Source: Proteobacteria bacterium UBA5122 (GTDB taxonomy: Bacteria > Pseudomonadota > Gammaproteobacteria > Tenderiales > Tenderiaceae). From it: a stretch of 64,000 nt of DNA. The stretch spans positions 3,512 through 67,511 of the forward strand of contig DHYU01000060.1 of NCBI GenBank assembly GCA_002415485.1. The letters run 5' to 3'. This document shows, piece after piece, positions 24,738 to 33,404 of this stretch (its first letter is position 1; the number at the start of each line of letters is the position of its first letter). The notes beneath the pieces are model-generated. The model did no database searches. It worked only from the letters and a program-made list of their open reading frames with translations, and was not told the origin of the DNA. The translations under genes and the position numbers were made by a program.

Positions 24738-24757
24738 ATTCCCGCCTGTGCGGGAAT
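24738..24757. repeat. Short REP-like hairpin
   Basis: ATTCCCGC and GCGGGAAT form a perfect 8 bp stem with a four-base loop, of the type common in gammaproteobacterial repeats (CCATTCCCGC...GCGGGAATC). It lies between the convergent activator and hydratase genes and may end transcription. Confidence 0.5.
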
Positions 24758-24794
24758 CACGTTGCGCATTATTGATCGGCGTTTCCCTGTTGGA

Positions 24795-25559
24795 TTACTT
24801 TGTGAACGTCAGCGTGATGCTGCCGAGGCCACCGTATTCCAGTGTGAACTCGTGATCAGGCAAGACCTCATGTACTCCTGCAAATGAACCGGTGATGACG
24901 ACCTGTCCGGCCTCAATGCCGATGCCACGTTCGCGCAGAAAGTTGGCCAGCCACAGCACGGGCAGAATCGGGCCTTGATTCGGATGTGTGCCCTTGAAGG
25001 TCTTGGTTCCGCCCTGGCTCAGAGTGAACTCGATCCCGGTTGCATCAATGGCCTTTGCCTTCGGAATCTCCGGGCCGAGGTACAGGCCCTGGTTGAAGAG
25101 GCAGTCGGCCAGGTTTTCCAGATAGCTGATCTCTTCCGTACCGGCATATCGGTTTTCGATCAGTTCGAGCGCCATGTGGGTGCTGCCGATGGCGGCGATG
25201 ATTTCATCATCACTGTATGCGCTGTCGCGTGGGGGCAGGGCATGGGCAAAACGAAAGCCGATCTCGGGCTCGATTCGGCAGACGCCTTTTTCCAGCCGGA
25301 TCGGGCAGGGGGATAGGCGATGTACGTCATCGGAGAAGATTGGCGCCACGTTCAGTCGATCACCGGCCGGTAATACAGTCTTCCAGCCACCGACACGCGC
25401 ACCTCTGATCTCGCTCATGATCTGAATGCTGGCCTGTTGGATTTTTAGTGCGTCTTGCGTCGTCTCTGGCCGCAGCTGTTGCGGCAGGCGGTCTCGATTA
25501 CTGGTGTGGCGGCGGTTGATCAAATATACGGCGGCGGTGTTGATGTGGTCGGTATTCAT
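24795..25559 (-). CDS. 2-keto-4-pentenoate hydratase/decarboxylase-like protein
   Basis: A 254 aa protein of the fumarylacetoacetate hydrolase superfamily, closest in layout to 2-oxopent-4-enoate hydratase and 4-oxalocrotonate decarboxylase (MhpD/XylJ). Supporting segments are 'EPEIGFRFAHALPPRDSAYSD' with metal-binding glutamates, 'AIGSTHMALELIENRY', and 'GIEAGQVVITGSFAGVHEVLP' near the C-terminus. ATG 25559 has a GAGGA site; an upstream ATG at 25628 is less likely. These enzymes act in aromatic meta-cleavage pathways, but none of their usual partners is nearby, so the substrate is open. Confidence 0.8.
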   Translation of the reverse strand: MNTDHINTAAVYLINRRHTSNRDRLPQQLRPETTQDALKIQQASIQIMSEIRGARVGGWKTVLPAGDRLNVAPIFSDDVHRLSPCPIRLEKGVCRIEPEIGFRFAHALPPRDSAYSDDEIIAAIGSTHMALELIENRYAGTEEISYLENLADCLFNQGLYLGPEIPKAKAIDATGIEFTLSQGGTKTFKGTHPNQGPILPVLWLANFLRERGIGIEAGQVVITGSFAGVHEVLPDHEFTLEYGGLGSITLTFTK

Positions 25560-25800
25560 CTGGAGATCATCCTCGGCGATAAGGCGCGCCATGTTACCGC
25601 TGCTGTGATTGGAATTAAAACATCTCAATCGATCGCTATTCCCTTTTCTGTGTCTAGGGTTGTTCCGTAGGCGCAGTGGTCACGATATTTCGTGGCAGTA
25701 CGAAATGCCGTGTCATATTTTGTTGGCCTTGTCGCGGTGATCCCTTTTTGTCCATCGATAACCAACTGTAATCCTTTGGAATATCTCGTTCTCGATGTGG

Positions 25801-25817
25801 TTGGCACGCTGTTTGAT
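25801..25817 (+). promoter_or_regulatory. Sigma-54-like promoter, one mismatch
   Basis: TTGGCACGCTGTTTGAT has the -24 element TGGCAC and correct spacing to a -12 element TTGA, where the consensus has TTGC. The loss of the C at -12 is a serious weakness, so the match needs testing. It points to the candidate RNA that ends at the orphan terminator. Confidence 0.3.
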
Positions 25818-25828
25818 ACAGCCTCGGT

Positions 25829-25967
25829 ACATGCGTTGAATTGCGTATGTGTTTGTAAGAGAAGTTACCGTAAGTCCGACGGTCATTCACATGACCACCC
25901 AGGCGGTCCTGTCCGAGTCTCAATGCCGCCGATTTAAACGGGGACCAGATTGTCCCCGTTCTTTTTT
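25829..25967 (+). ncRNA. Candidate small RNA
   Basis: A transcript starting about 12 bases after the sigma-54-like promoter would be roughly 140 nt and end at the terminator at 25937-25967. It would contain small hairpins such as GGTCA-ttcaca-TGACC. No ribosome site with an open frame of useful length is present. Function and even existence are inferred only from the promoter-like element and the orphan terminator. Confidence 0.3.
25937..25967 (+). terminator. Orphan intrinsic terminator
   Basis: AACGGGGAC pairs with GTCCCCGTT over a six-base loop and is followed by CTTTTTT on the plus strand. The nearest upstream plus-strand gene ends 1.28 kb away, so it ends an unannotated transcript. On the minus strand the stem is followed by TTTAAAT only. 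Confidence 0.8.
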
Positions 25968-26000
25968 GACGGGTAACGCGCATTGACGAGAGGAGGATGT

Positions 26001-26423
26001 ATGAGTCGGGTGATGGTGCCGCGCAAAACCGACTGGGGGCGTTTGCTGGTGGCGATGGCGGTGGGTTGCGCCATGATCCATTTCGGTGGCGTGCTGTTGG
26101 ATGTGCGCCTCGAGTATTACTACGGTCTCGATACGTTTAACTGGTTTTGGGGCTTTCAACTCTATCTGGTGCCGTTCATCACTGGGGTGGTGATCGGTTT
26201 GATCTATGGCTATGGCGCGAAGTGGATCGCGCACTTCCCGCCGTTGATTGTACTCACACTGTGCATTCTGGAGACCATGTATCTGCGTGGCCTGCCGGAG
26301 GATACCTTGATGACGCCGCTCGGCTGGTGGGGGTTTTTCGTGATTCTGGCGATGGAGTTTTGTGCCTTCGGTGGCGTGATTGGTGAGTTGTACAACAAGC
26401 GGTTTGGTTATCACCGTTATTAA
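26001..26423 (+). CDS. Small integral membrane protein, first gene of channel/VWA operon
   Basis: A 140 aa protein with four predicted membrane segments (about 14-33, 52-75, 82-98, 113-131) and no signal peptide. Family not recognised; it is rich in Trp, Tyr and Phe. ATG 26001 is chosen because of the perfect AGGAGG site at 25991-25996. It is followed after 38 bases by a TolQ/MotA-like gene in the same direction, so it is probably part of the same operon. Confidence 0.7.
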   Translation: MSRVMVPRKTDWGRLLVAMAVGCAMIHFGGVLLDVRLEYYYGLDTFNWFWGFQLYLVPFITGVVIGLIYGYGAKWIAHFPPLIVLTLCILETMYLRGLPEDTLMTPLGWWGFFVILAMEFCAFGGVIGELYNKRFGYHRY

Positions 26424-26461
26424 AAAAATAAAGATGTTGTTTGTAGTCTGGGGGAGTGTGA

Positions 26462-27445
26462 GTGCCTAAACGTACGTTTTTGCTTTGGTTGCTGTGGGTG
26501 ATGGTGGCTGTGTGGGTGTATTTCTCGTTCTACGACGATACCGATGTCTGGTCGTTTGTTGAGCATGATCAGAGTCGTATGACCTGGTTGATCATCGGCA
26601 TGTTTGTCTTTGGTGTGCTGTTGAGCTTGGTCTTGTGTATTCGAGTATCGTTGGAATCGGCGCGTTGTTCTGCGGTCACTGCAATGGCGCGGGATGGTGG
26701 TTTGTTTGCACTCAAGCTGGATCGGCCACGGCGCAAGGTCGATCGTTTTTTTCGTGCCTTGCGTACCACCATTAATGGTGATGGTCAGGCCGATATCGAC
26801 CAACTCCTACGCACGGAGTTTGCCGCCTATGAGCGCAGCAGCAACAACGTGGAACTGATCGGCACCTTACTAGTAACGATGGGTCTGATCGGTACCGTGA
26901 TGGGCCTGACGTTGACGCTGGCGGGCCTGACCGGTTCACTCGATGCGCTGGGGCAGGATCAGGAAGAAATGCTCAACAGTCTGCGCCAGGCCATGGGCGG
27001 GATGAGTACTGCGTTTTACACCACATTACTGGGGGCTGTCCTGGGCGGCATTTTGTTGCGGGTGTTTGCGCAGATCACGCTCAATGGCATTGAGGATGTC
27101 TACGACAAGATGATGCAAACCTGCCTGGTGTATTGCTCTGCCGATTATAAAAAAGATATTTCGGCTGACGTGCGTGCACTGAATAAAGAACTGGAAATCC
27201 TGGATACCAAGATTCAATACCTGCAGACCAGTTTTGTCGGTTCGGCCCATGCCTTCAGTTCCTTTCGTGATGAGGTGCGTCGTTTAACGGTAGGTGATCA
27301 GGGCAACGAGGGTGAGTCGTTGCAGGCCTTGATTACCCAGCATCGTCAATACTGCGACACACTGCGTGAAGAGATGCGTTTGGTGTATGCACTGAACCGG
27401 CCGTGGTGGGTACGCTTCATGAGTCTGCTGCCGGGAGGCAAATAA
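26462..27445 (+). CDS. MotA/TolQ/ExbB-family channel subunit
   Basis: A 327 aa membrane protein with membrane segments at about 5-22, 41-61, 130-157 and 181-203. The 130-203 part carries the family pattern 'NNVELIGTLLVTMGLIGTVMG' and 'GGMSTAFYTTLLGAVLGGIL', the helices that line the proton path in TolQ, ExbB and MotA. A C-terminal cytoplasmic helix of about 110 residues follows (KDISADVRALNKELEILDTK). GTG 26462 with GGGGGAG ribosome site. Directly followed by the stalk-like partner gene (one base between stop and start). It is shorter than ZorA and longer than ExbB. It is likely an ion-driven channel or motor component. Confidence 0.85.
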   Translation: MPKRTFLLWLLWVMVAVWVYFSFYDDTDVWSFVEHDQSRMTWLIIGMFVFGVLLSLVLCIRVSLESARCSAVTAMARDGGLFALKLDRPRRKVDRFFRALRTTINGDGQADIDQLLRTEFAAYERSSNNVELIGTLLVTMGLIGTVMGLTLTLAGLTGSLDALGQDQEEMLNSLRQAMGGMSTAFYTTLLGAVLGGILLRVFAQITLNGIEDVYDKMMQTCLVYCSADYKKDISADVRALNKELEILDTKIQYLQTSFVGSAHAFSSFRDEVRRLTVGDQGNEGESLQALITQHRQYCDTLREEMRLVYALNRPWWVRFMSLLPGGK

Positions 27446-27446
27446 G

Positions 27447-28229
27447 ATGCTGGCGCGGCGTAGGCGGGGCACGGCCAATGTGCACGAGAGTTTTTCGGAT
27501 GTGGCCTTGTTGATGCTGGCAACCTTTGTCTTTTTGCTGGTCGCGATCATTATCACTGCGCGCATGCAAGAGGGCGACAACAGCCCGTTGTTGAAGCAGA
27601 ACAATGCCGACATGGCCGAAACTATCAAAAGTCTGCAAGCCGAGAACGAACGTTTATACGCAGAGCGCGAGCAGCAGTACACGGTGGATGCAGAAGAACA
27701 GATCGATGAAGTGTTGAAGATGGTGGGCTTGGATTCAGCCAGTGGGCGTAAAGACTTTGATGTCTTCATCAATGGCCTCAAGGATATTCCCGGTGACGAT
27801 ATTCATTTGGTCATCGATGCCACTGGTTCCATGCATGGCGCGGCGACATTCATGGTGCCGCTGCTGCGCGTGATTGTGATTCGCACCGGAAAAAAAATGG
27901 CGGCGCTGACCTGGTTTTCAGACAACACCTCAGAGACGTATACCGGCAGCATGGGAGAGGTGTTCGATAGTTTTATGAATGGCGCGCCGTTTTTTGGCAG
28001 TGATGAAACCATAGGTGCGGCCTTTACGCGGGTAGGTGAGATGTCGCCCGTGCCAGGGGCCTACATCATGCTGGGTGACGAGCCATCGGATGATGATATC
28101 TACTACGACAAGATAGAGGCGCCAGTCTTTCCCATCGCGATTGGACGCTCTGATCCCAATACTCACTGGGAATACGGGCAGTTGGCCGAGAAGACCGGCG
28201 GCAAATTGTTACAACTGAGATTCGAGTAG
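27447..28229 (+). CDS. ExbD/MotB-like stalk protein with VWA domain
   Basis: A 260 aa protein combining an N-terminal membrane anchor with a von Willebrand A domain. The anchor (about 17-38) is preceded by 'FSDVALLMLATFVF', with Asp18 at the position of the essential aspartate of ExbD/MotB. A coiled coil (55-92) follows, then a VWA domain (about 115-258) whose metal ion-dependent adhesion site is intact: DATGS (124-128), Thr188 and Asp211 (LGDEPSDD). In known stator pairs this position holds an ExbD or OmpA-type periplasmic domain, so a VWA domain here is unusual. The VWA domain should lie in the periplasm and bind a partner through a divalent ion. Confidence 0.8.
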   Translation: MLARRRRGTANVHESFSDVALLMLATFVFLLVAIIITARMQEGDNSPLLKQNNADMAETIKSLQAENERLYAEREQQYTVDAEEQIDEVLKMVGLDSASGRKDFDVFINGLKDIPGDDIHLVIDATGSMHGAATFMVPLLRVIVIRTGKKMAALTWFSDNTSETYTGSMGEVFDSFMNGAPFFGSDETIGAAFTRVGEMSPVPGAYIMLGDEPSDDDIYYDKIEAPVFPIAIGRSDPNTHWEYGQLAEKTGGKLLQLRFE

Positions 28230-28234
28230 TTACG

Positions 28235-28663
28235 ATGCGAAACAGATACTGGTCCATAATATTGGTGATGATTTTTGGCGGGATTGTGGGCACAGGCTGC
28301 ACCGAGTTTCCAAAGGAAGAAAATGCGAAACTCACAGCTAGCCAGTTTTTCCAGATGAGGCGCGATGGGAATATTGAAGAAGCATTGAATATGTTTCGCA
28401 AAGAGGCCGAGCGCCCGGGATATTGGCGGTCTCATCTGGAACATATAGAGCAGCAGCTCGGTGTGCCCGTGGCCTACGAGTTAAAATACGTGGTGGCCAA
28501 TACCCGTTATCGAAGTCGAATTTTTACCCTGGACTATTCAGTGCATTATCCGAACAAACGTATCGCAACCGAAACTTTGACCTTGTTTAACGACGGCGAA
28601 GACATGCGTCTGCAAGTGATCGCCCACGAGATCATTGCGCCGGATTTTAAATCGCTTTATTAA
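28235..28663 (+). CDS. Small lipoprotein of the channel/VWA operon
   Basis: A 142 aa predicted lipoprotein (lipobox GTGC, cysteine about residue 22). The mature part contains a short helical repeat-like region ('ASQFFQMRRDGNIEEALNMFR') and a beta-rich C-terminal half, similar in outline to DUF4019-like proteins. It starts five bases after the VWA gene, which fits an operon, and its stop overlaps the convergent methyltransferase gene by four bases. It could be the outer-membrane partner of the VWA stalk. Confidence 0.65.
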   Translation: MRNRYWSIILVMIFGGIVGTGCTEFPKEENAKLTASQFFQMRRDGNIEEALNMFRKEAERPGYWRSHLEHIEQQLGVPVAYELKYVVANTRYRSRIFTLDYSVHYPNKRIATETLTLFNDGEDMRLQVIAHEIIAPDFKSLY

Positions 28664-29910
28664 GCCTCATTCTTCACCATCGCCGCGGCAAAGAAGCCAT
28701 CGGTTTGATGCAGGTGCGGATAGAGTTTGAGATAGTCGCCCATCTCCAGCTCGACCTTGGGCAGCGCCTCTGCAACGGGTAGCAGACGAAAGTCCGGGTG
28801 TTTGGCCAGAAAGGCCTGCACGATGTCTTCGTTTTCCTCTTGCAATAAAGAACAGGTGGCGTAGACCAAACGACCGCCGGGCTTTAATAAATGCGCAGCC
28901 GATTCCAGGATTGAGGCCTGTTTGACATTTAATTCGGCGACAGCCTTGGCGGACTGGCGAAATTTCAGATCAGGATTGCGGCGCAGTGTGCCCATGCCGG
29001 AGCACGGCGCATCAATCAGCACGCGATCAATCTTGCCATTGAGGCGTTTGATGCGCATGTCGTGTTCGTCGTTGATCAGGATGGTGGAGATATTCGATAC
29101 GCCTGAGCGCTTCAAACGGGGCGATAGATTTTTCAGGCGTTTTTCTGCGACATCCAGCGCGTAGACGCGGCCACGGTTGGCCATCGCCGAGGCCAACAAT
29201 AATGTTTTGCCACCGGCCCCGGCACAGAAGTCGACGACCATCTCGCCACGCTTGGCGCCGACCAACAGACCGAGCAGTTGGCTGCCTTCGTCCTGCACCT
29301 CCAGCTGGCCATCCACAAATAGCGGGTGATCTTTGAGCTGTACCTTCTTGCCGAGTCGGATGCCGATTTCGGAATAGGGCGTTGCCTCGGCGTCGACGCC
29401 TTCGTCGGCGAACTGGGCCAGGATCTTTTTACGTTTACCCTTGAAGGTGTTGACGCGCAGATCGAGCGGTGCCGCCTGTTGCAAGGCCTGGCCGAGTGCG
29501 ATGAGGTCGGCCTCCGGCCAGTCCAGTTTGTCGATCACCCACTGCGGCAGCTCGGCCTGTTGCGAAAGGCTCAGCGCCGGTGTGCGGCCCTTGAGTTCGG
29601 TGGCCAGGGTTTGTTCCTTGTCGTTCAGCAGTTCGCTGATCTCGCGCAGGTTGTGGCCGCGCAGGCGCAGCAGTGCGGCAATGGCCAGATTGCGTGGTGT
29701 CGGCTGGCTGGGTTCGAGGATGGCGCACAGCCAGTAATAGCGGCGCAGCACGGCATAGACCGTCTCGCTGATCAGTTGGCGGTCACGTGCCCCCAGCTTG
29801 CGCTGCTGGCGGAAGAAGGCCGACATCACAGCGTCGGCAGGGTGTTCAAAGCTCAGGACCTGGCTCAGGGCCTCGATCAGGCCGTGGAATTGTGGGGTGG
29901 TGATCGCCAT
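28660..29910 (-). CDS. RsmB/NSUN-type RNA (cytosine-5)-methyltransferase
   Basis: A 416 aa SAM-dependent methyltransferase related to RsmB. An N-terminal NusB-like/RNA-binding part (1-150) precedes the catalytic domain with SAM motif 'VVDFCAGAGGKTLLLAS' (about 228), motif IV 'DAPCSGMGTLRRNPD' with the cysteine (about 297) that releases product, and 'VYATCSLLQEENEDIV' (about 347) carrying the catalytic cysteine. It may methylate C967 of 16S rRNA (RsmB) or another position; the sequence alone does not fix it. Start ATG 29910, transcribed alone. Confidence 0.88.
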   Translation of the reverse strand: MAITTPQFHGLIEALSQVLSFEHPADAVMSAFFRQQRKLGARDRQLISETVYAVLRRYYWLCAILEPSQPTPRNLAIAALLRLRGHNLREISELLNDKEQTLATELKGRTPALSLSQQAELPQWVIDKLDWPEADLIALGQALQQAAPLDLRVNTFKGKRKKILAQFADEGVDAEATPYSEIGIRLGKKVQLKDHPLFVDGQLEVQDEGSQLLGLLVGAKRGEMVVDFCAGAGGKTLLLASAMANRGRVYALDVAEKRLKNLSPRLKRSGVSNISTILINDEHDMRIKRLNGKIDRVLIDAPCSGMGTLRRNPDLKFRQSAKAVAELNVKQASILESAAHLLKPGGRLVYATCSLLQEENEDIVQAFLAKHPDFRLLPVAEALPKVELEMGDYLKLYPHLHQTDGFFAAAMVKNEA

Positions 29911-30034
29911 CGGGAATCGTTTCGCAGTCGGACAGGAGGCGCATTATCGCCGATTCGGGGCGGCGGCCCAAGGCCGATTCTGGGGGGGAGGCCTGAAATC
30001 CGTATCGCCCCTCTGTTTTGCCGGCGATTCAGGC

Positions 30035-30040
30035 TATAAT
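30035..30040 (+). promoter_or_regulatory. -10 box of argG
   Basis: A perfect TATAAT lies 39 bases before the argG start. No clear -35 is visible at 17 bases. No arginine-repressor box is obvious. Confidence 0.4.
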
Positions 30041-30079
30041 TGCGCCCCTTTCCCCTAACCTATTTCTGAGATCTCGTTT

Positions 30080-31312
30080 ATGCCCAACAAACAAGACATC
30101 AAAAAAGTCGTCCTGGCCTACTCCGGTGGTCTGGATACCTCCATCATCGCCAAGTGGCTGCAAGTGGAATACAACTGCGAAGTTGTGACCTTCACCGCTG
30201 ACATCGGTCAGGGCGAAGAGCTGGAGCCTGCCCGCGCCAAGGCCGAGGCGATGGGCATCAAGGAGATCTACATCGAAGACCTGCGTGAAGAATTCGCGCG
30301 TGATTTCGTCTTCCCCATGTTCCGCGCCAATGCGATCTATGAGGGCGAGTACCTGCTCGGCACCTCGATTGCACGGCCGCTGATCGCCAAACGTCTGGTT
30401 GAGATCGCGCAGATGACCGGCGCGGACGCCATTTCACACGGCGCGACCGGGAAGGGTAACGACCAGGTGCGTTTTGAGATGGGCGCCTATGCGCTGATGC
30501 CGGGCGTGCACGTGATTGCACCGTGGCGTGAGTGGAGCCTGAGCTCGCGTGAATCGCTGATGAAGTATGCCGAAGAACACGGCATCCCGATCGATTACAA
30601 AAAACAAAGCAAAAAATCGCCATACTCGATGGACGCGAATCTGCTGCACATCTCCTATGAAGGTGATCAGCTGGAAGATCCATGGGTCGAGGCCGAGGAA
30701 GACATGTGGCGTTGGACCGTGTCGCCAGAGGCGGCGCCTGACAAGGCCACCTATGTCGAGCTGACCTATCAGCGTGGTGACATCGTCGCCATCAACGGCC
30801 AGGCCATGTCGCCGGCGCAGGTGATGGAATATCTGAACAAGGTGGGCGGTGAGAACGGTATCGGTCGCGCCGACATCGTTGAAAATCGTTATGTGGGCAT
30901 GAAGTCTCGCGGCTGTTATGAGACCCCTGCGGGCACGATCATGATCAAGGGCCATCGCGCGATTGAATCACTGACACTGGACCGTGAAGCGGCGCACCTG
31001 AAAGATTCGATCATGTCCAAGTACGCCGAGCTGGTCTACAACGGTTACTGGTGGTCACCTGAGCGCCGTATGCTGCAATCGCTGATCGATGCCTCACAAG
31101 AGAACGTGAATGGCGAAGTGCGTCTGAAACTGTACAAGGGCAATGTCTACGTTGCCGGCCGCAAGTCTGACACCGATTCGTTGTTTGATGTGCGCATTGC
31201 GACCTTCGAAGACGATGCCGGCGCCTATGATCAAAAAGACGCGGCAGGCTTTATCAAGCTGAACGCCCTGCGTCTGCGTATCGCAGCGCGTAAGCGTGGC
31301 AACCGTTCATAA
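30080..31312 (+). CDS. argG: Argininosuccinate synthase
   Basis: Condenses citrulline and aspartate with ATP to argininosuccinate in arginine biosynthesis. The 410 aa protein shows the ATP-pyrophosphatase P-loop '[10 protein letters not shown]' at 12-21, the '[15 protein letters not shown]' citrulline/aspartate-binding segment (about 115) and 'MSSR..' like terminal helices normal for the enzyme. Length is standard. ATG 30080. It is followed 18 bases after the stop by ppnP, with a probable shared transcript. Confidence 0.98.
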   Translation: MPNKQDIKKVVLAYSGGLDTSIIAKWLQVEYNCEVVTFTADIGQGEELEPARAKAEAMGIKEIYIEDLREEFARDFVFPMFRANAIYEGEYLLGTSIARPLIAKRLVEIAQMTGADAISHGATGKGNDQVRFEMGAYALMPGVHVIAPWREWSLSSRESLMKYAEEHGIPIDYKKQSKKSPYSMDANLLHISYEGDQLEDPWVEAEEDMWRWTVSPEAAPDKATYVELTYQRGDIVAINGQAMSPAQVMEYLNKVGGENGIGRADIVENRYVGMKSRGCYETPAGTIMIKGHRAIESLTLDREAAHLKDSIMSKYAELVYNGYWWSPERRMLQSLIDASQENVNGEVRLKLYKGNVYVAGRKSDTDSLFDVRIATFEDDAGAYDQKDAAGFIKLNALRLRIAARKRGNRS

Positions 31313-31330
31313 GAGTTTGGAGTAAAGAAC

Positions 31331-31639
31331 ATGGAATATAAAAACGCGACCATCAAACATCAGGCCAATGTCTATCACGATGGCAAGGTTACCAGCCGTT
31401 CCATTGTCACCGCTGAAGGTGAGATGAAGACACTGGGCATCATGTTGCCCGGTACCTTCCGTTTCTCGACCGGTGCGCCGGAAGTGATGGAAGTGACCCA
31501 AGGCAGCTGCCGCGTCAAATTGGCCGATAGCCAGGACTGGAGCGAGTATCAATCGGGTGAAAGCTTCGACGTGCCCGGTAACTCACACTTTGATATCGAA
31601 GTGGATCAGATCCTGGATTACATCTGTCACTTTAAATAA
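31331..31639 (+). CDS. ppnP: Pyrimidine/purine nucleoside phosphorylase
   Basis: A 102 aa cupin-like homohexamer or dimer-forming protein (formerly YaiE/DUF1255) that phosphorolyses several nucleosides. Conserved signature '[18 protein letters not shown]' and '[13 protein letters not shown]' are present. ATG 31331 follows GGAG. It sits 18 bases after argG, then a repeat element, then gloA. Confidence 0.9.
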   Translation: MEYKNATIKHQANVYHDGKVTSRSIVTAEGEMKTLGIMLPGTFRFSTGAPEVMEVTQGSCRVKLADSQDWSEYQSGESFDVPGNSHFDIEVDQILDYICHFK

Positions 31640-31644
31640 AATTT

Positions 31645-31722
31645 TTACCGCCAAGGCCGCGAGGTCGCACGAAGAAAAAGAGATTTTACTTTGTGTGTCT
31701 TCGTGGCCTTTGTTGTTTTTAA
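31645..31722 (+). repeat. Dispersed inverted-repeat element, ACCGCCAAGG type
   Basis: The left part (ACCGCCAAGGCCGCGAGGTC) and the right part (CTTTGTGTGTCTTCGTGGCC) form an imperfect inverted repeat between ppnP and gloA. A diverged half of the same kind lies at 50871-50910 (CTTTGTGGGCCTTTGTGACC). The family is of the common 'ACCGCCAAGGACGC' type. Confidence 0.5.
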
Positions 31723-31733
31723 AGGAGCTATTT

Positions 31734-32117
31734 ATGCGCTTACTGCACACTATGGTCCGCGTTGGCAATTTGCAAACGTCGATCGAGTTTTATACTGAAG
31801 TTTTGGGTATGCGCCTGCTAAGGCAGAAAGACTATCCCGATGGCCGTTTTACGCTGGCCTTTGTCGGTTACGGTGAAGAGGCGGATACCGCCGTGATTGA
31901 ACTGACGCATAACTGGGATACCGATCGTTATGACCTGGGTAATGGTTATGGCCACATCGCGATTGGTGTCAGTGACATCTACGCCATGTGTGATGAGATC
32001 AAACGCCGTGGTGGCAACGTGACGCGCGAACCGGGGCCGATGAAACACGGCAGCAGCGTGATTGCGTTTGTGACGGACCCGGATGGTTACAAGATCGAAC
32101 TGATCCAGCGCGCCTAA
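31734..32117 (+). CDS. gloA: Lactoylglutathione lyase (glyoxalase I)
   Basis: Isomerises the methylglyoxal-glutathione hemithioacetal to lactoylglutathione. The 127 aa length and two VOC beta-alpha modules match E. coli GloA. Metal ligands: His5 in '[11 protein letters not shown]', Glu near 56 ('VIELTHNW'), His near 74 ('GHIAIGV') and Glu near 122 ('DGYKIELIQ'). ATG 31734 has an AAAGGAG site; a longer upstream frame runs through the repeat and is rejected. Works with glutathione made by the gshA and gshB genes of this window. Confidence 0.96.
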   Translation: MRLLHTMVRVGNLQTSIEFYTEVLGMRLLRQKDYPDGRFTLAFVGYGEEADTAVIELTHNWDTDRYDLGNGYGHIAIGVSDIYAMCDEIKRRGGNVTREPGPMKHGSSVIAFVTDPDGYKIELIQRA

Positions 32118-32120
32118 GGG

Positions 32121-33371
32121 CTAATCACTCCACTTCATCCACGCGATCCAGGCAAAGAAGGCGATTGTTACGCCGAGCAGGAGCTTGCTCGGCCAGCGAT
32201 TGGCATGTACTCCCAACCAGTCGCGCTTGCTATTCATGATCAGCAGCGCGATCGCGAGTAGCGGCAAGAATGCGGCGCCGATGATGCCGTAGAACTGTTG
32301 CATCTGTTTAAAGCTGACCATCAAACCGAGCATTGGGATGGTCGCCATCGCGATCAGGTAGCCGCGATAGGGCCAGGCTTGGGTGTCGACGTGGCTGCGA
32401 CCTTGTTTGCAGATAAACAGTCGATAAACGTCGGCAAACAGATAAGGCACGGCCTGTAGTACGCCGAGCAGGCTGCTAAATACCGCACCAAAGGCTCCGA
32501 GCAGAAACAGCCAGCGGCCAGTTTCGCCCAGCGGCGCTTCGAGTGTGTTGGCGAGGTTGATCAATAAACCTGCACCCTTGCCACTGAGTTCGAGGTGACT
32601 GCCGATGATGACCATGGCCAGACCGAACAGCGCGGTGAGCGCATAGGCGGTGGTGAGGTCGATGCGGCAGGTGCGGATGTGTTCGGCTGAGTTGCGACCT
32701 TTTTCGCGTATCCAATAGCCGTAGCAGAGGATGGTGAGCGTGCCGCCGACGCCGCCGATCAGTGCGATGGTCCAATTGATGCCCTTGCCATCTGCATCAG
32801 GAATGCTCGGGATGGTGAGGCCTTGTAGCACGGCGCCCGTGCCGGGCCAGAGCAAAATCGCAGTGGTGACCACGATGACAAACATCACGGCGATACAGGC
32901 GGCCATGACCTTTTCAAATAATTTGAAACCTCCGAGCAAGACCATCGCCAGCGCGATGAGGCTGCAACCGATGCCGAAGATGACCTTGGCCTGTGATGCA
33001 TCGTCAAAGATGGGGATCATCGCGTGTAGTGTGACGCCGCAGGCGCTCATGATGGCGGAGCTGACGAAGAACGACCACAGCAATAAATAGGGCAGGAACA
33101 ACCACGCGAACACCGGCCCCAGTTTTTGCGCCAGGCCTTCGAGCAGCGTTTGCCCCGTGGCCAGTTGCCAGCGGGCCAGGCCTTCGGTCAGCACCAGTTT
33201 AAATACGCTGCCAACGACGACGGCCCAGAGGATGGCGACGCCGAGATGGCTGCCGGCAAAGCTGGCGGTGGCAAGGTCACCGGCACCAACGCCCGTGGCG
33301 GCGATGAGGATGCCGGGCAGAATGATGGCGAGGATGCTGGGTGATTGAGTGGATGTGTTGCTGTTGGTCAT
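32121..33371 (-). CDS. NRAMP-family divalent metal transporter
   Basis: A 416 aa membrane protein with about eleven helices. The first-helix motif is 'TGVGAGDLATAS', in place of the DPGN of typical manganese/iron NRAMPs; GAGD-type variants are reported in NRAMP-related magnesium/other transporters, so metal choice cannot be read with confidence. ATG 33371 with TTGGAG site is chosen over an upstream ATG at 33395. It is the last gene of a minus-strand operon with an ECF sigma factor, an anti-sigma factor and a flavin disulfide reductase, which suggests that uptake or export of metal is part of the same response. Confidence 0.8.
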   Translation of the reverse strand: MTNSNTSTQSPSILAIILPGILIAATGVGAGDLATASFAGSHLGVAILWAVVVGSVFKLVLTEGLARWQLATGQTLLEGLAQKLGPVFAWLFLPYLLLWSFFVSSAIMSACGVTLHAMIPIFDDASQAKVIFGIGCSLIALAMVLLGGFKLFEKVMAACIAVMFVIVVTTAILLWPGTGAVLQGLTIPSIPDADGKGINWTIALIGGVGGTLTILCYGYWIREKGRNSAEHIRTCRIDLTTAYALTALFGLAMVIIGSHLELSGKGAGLLINLANTLEAPLGETGRWLFLLGAFGAVFSSLLGVLQAVPYLFADVYRLFICKQGRSHVDTQAWPYRGYLIAMATIPMLGLMVSFKQMQQFYGIIGAAFLPLLAIALLIMNSKRDWLGVHANRWPSKLLLGVTIAFFAWIAWMKWSD

Positions 33372-33404
33372 GAGCGGCTCCAAGAGTCGATGCAATGAGC
33401 TGCG

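Larger units (their letters stand above)
25560..26000. other. Gene-free 441-base stretch with orphan terminator
   Basis: No reading frame here looks coding. The region contains the start side of the hydratase gene, a sigma-54-like promoter (25801-25817) and a plus-strand intrinsic terminator (25937-25967). See the candidate small RNA entry. Confidence 0.5.

Noticed and set aside
25654..25983. Open frames on both strands in the gap before the membrane protein operon
   Set aside because: No ribosome sites, no recognisable protein features, and they run into the orphan terminator.
26462..28229. Zorya defence system
   Set aside because: The channel/stalk pair is superficially like ZorA/ZorB, but the stalk ends in a VWA domain instead of an OmpA domain and no ZorC, ZorD or ZorE gene is nearby.
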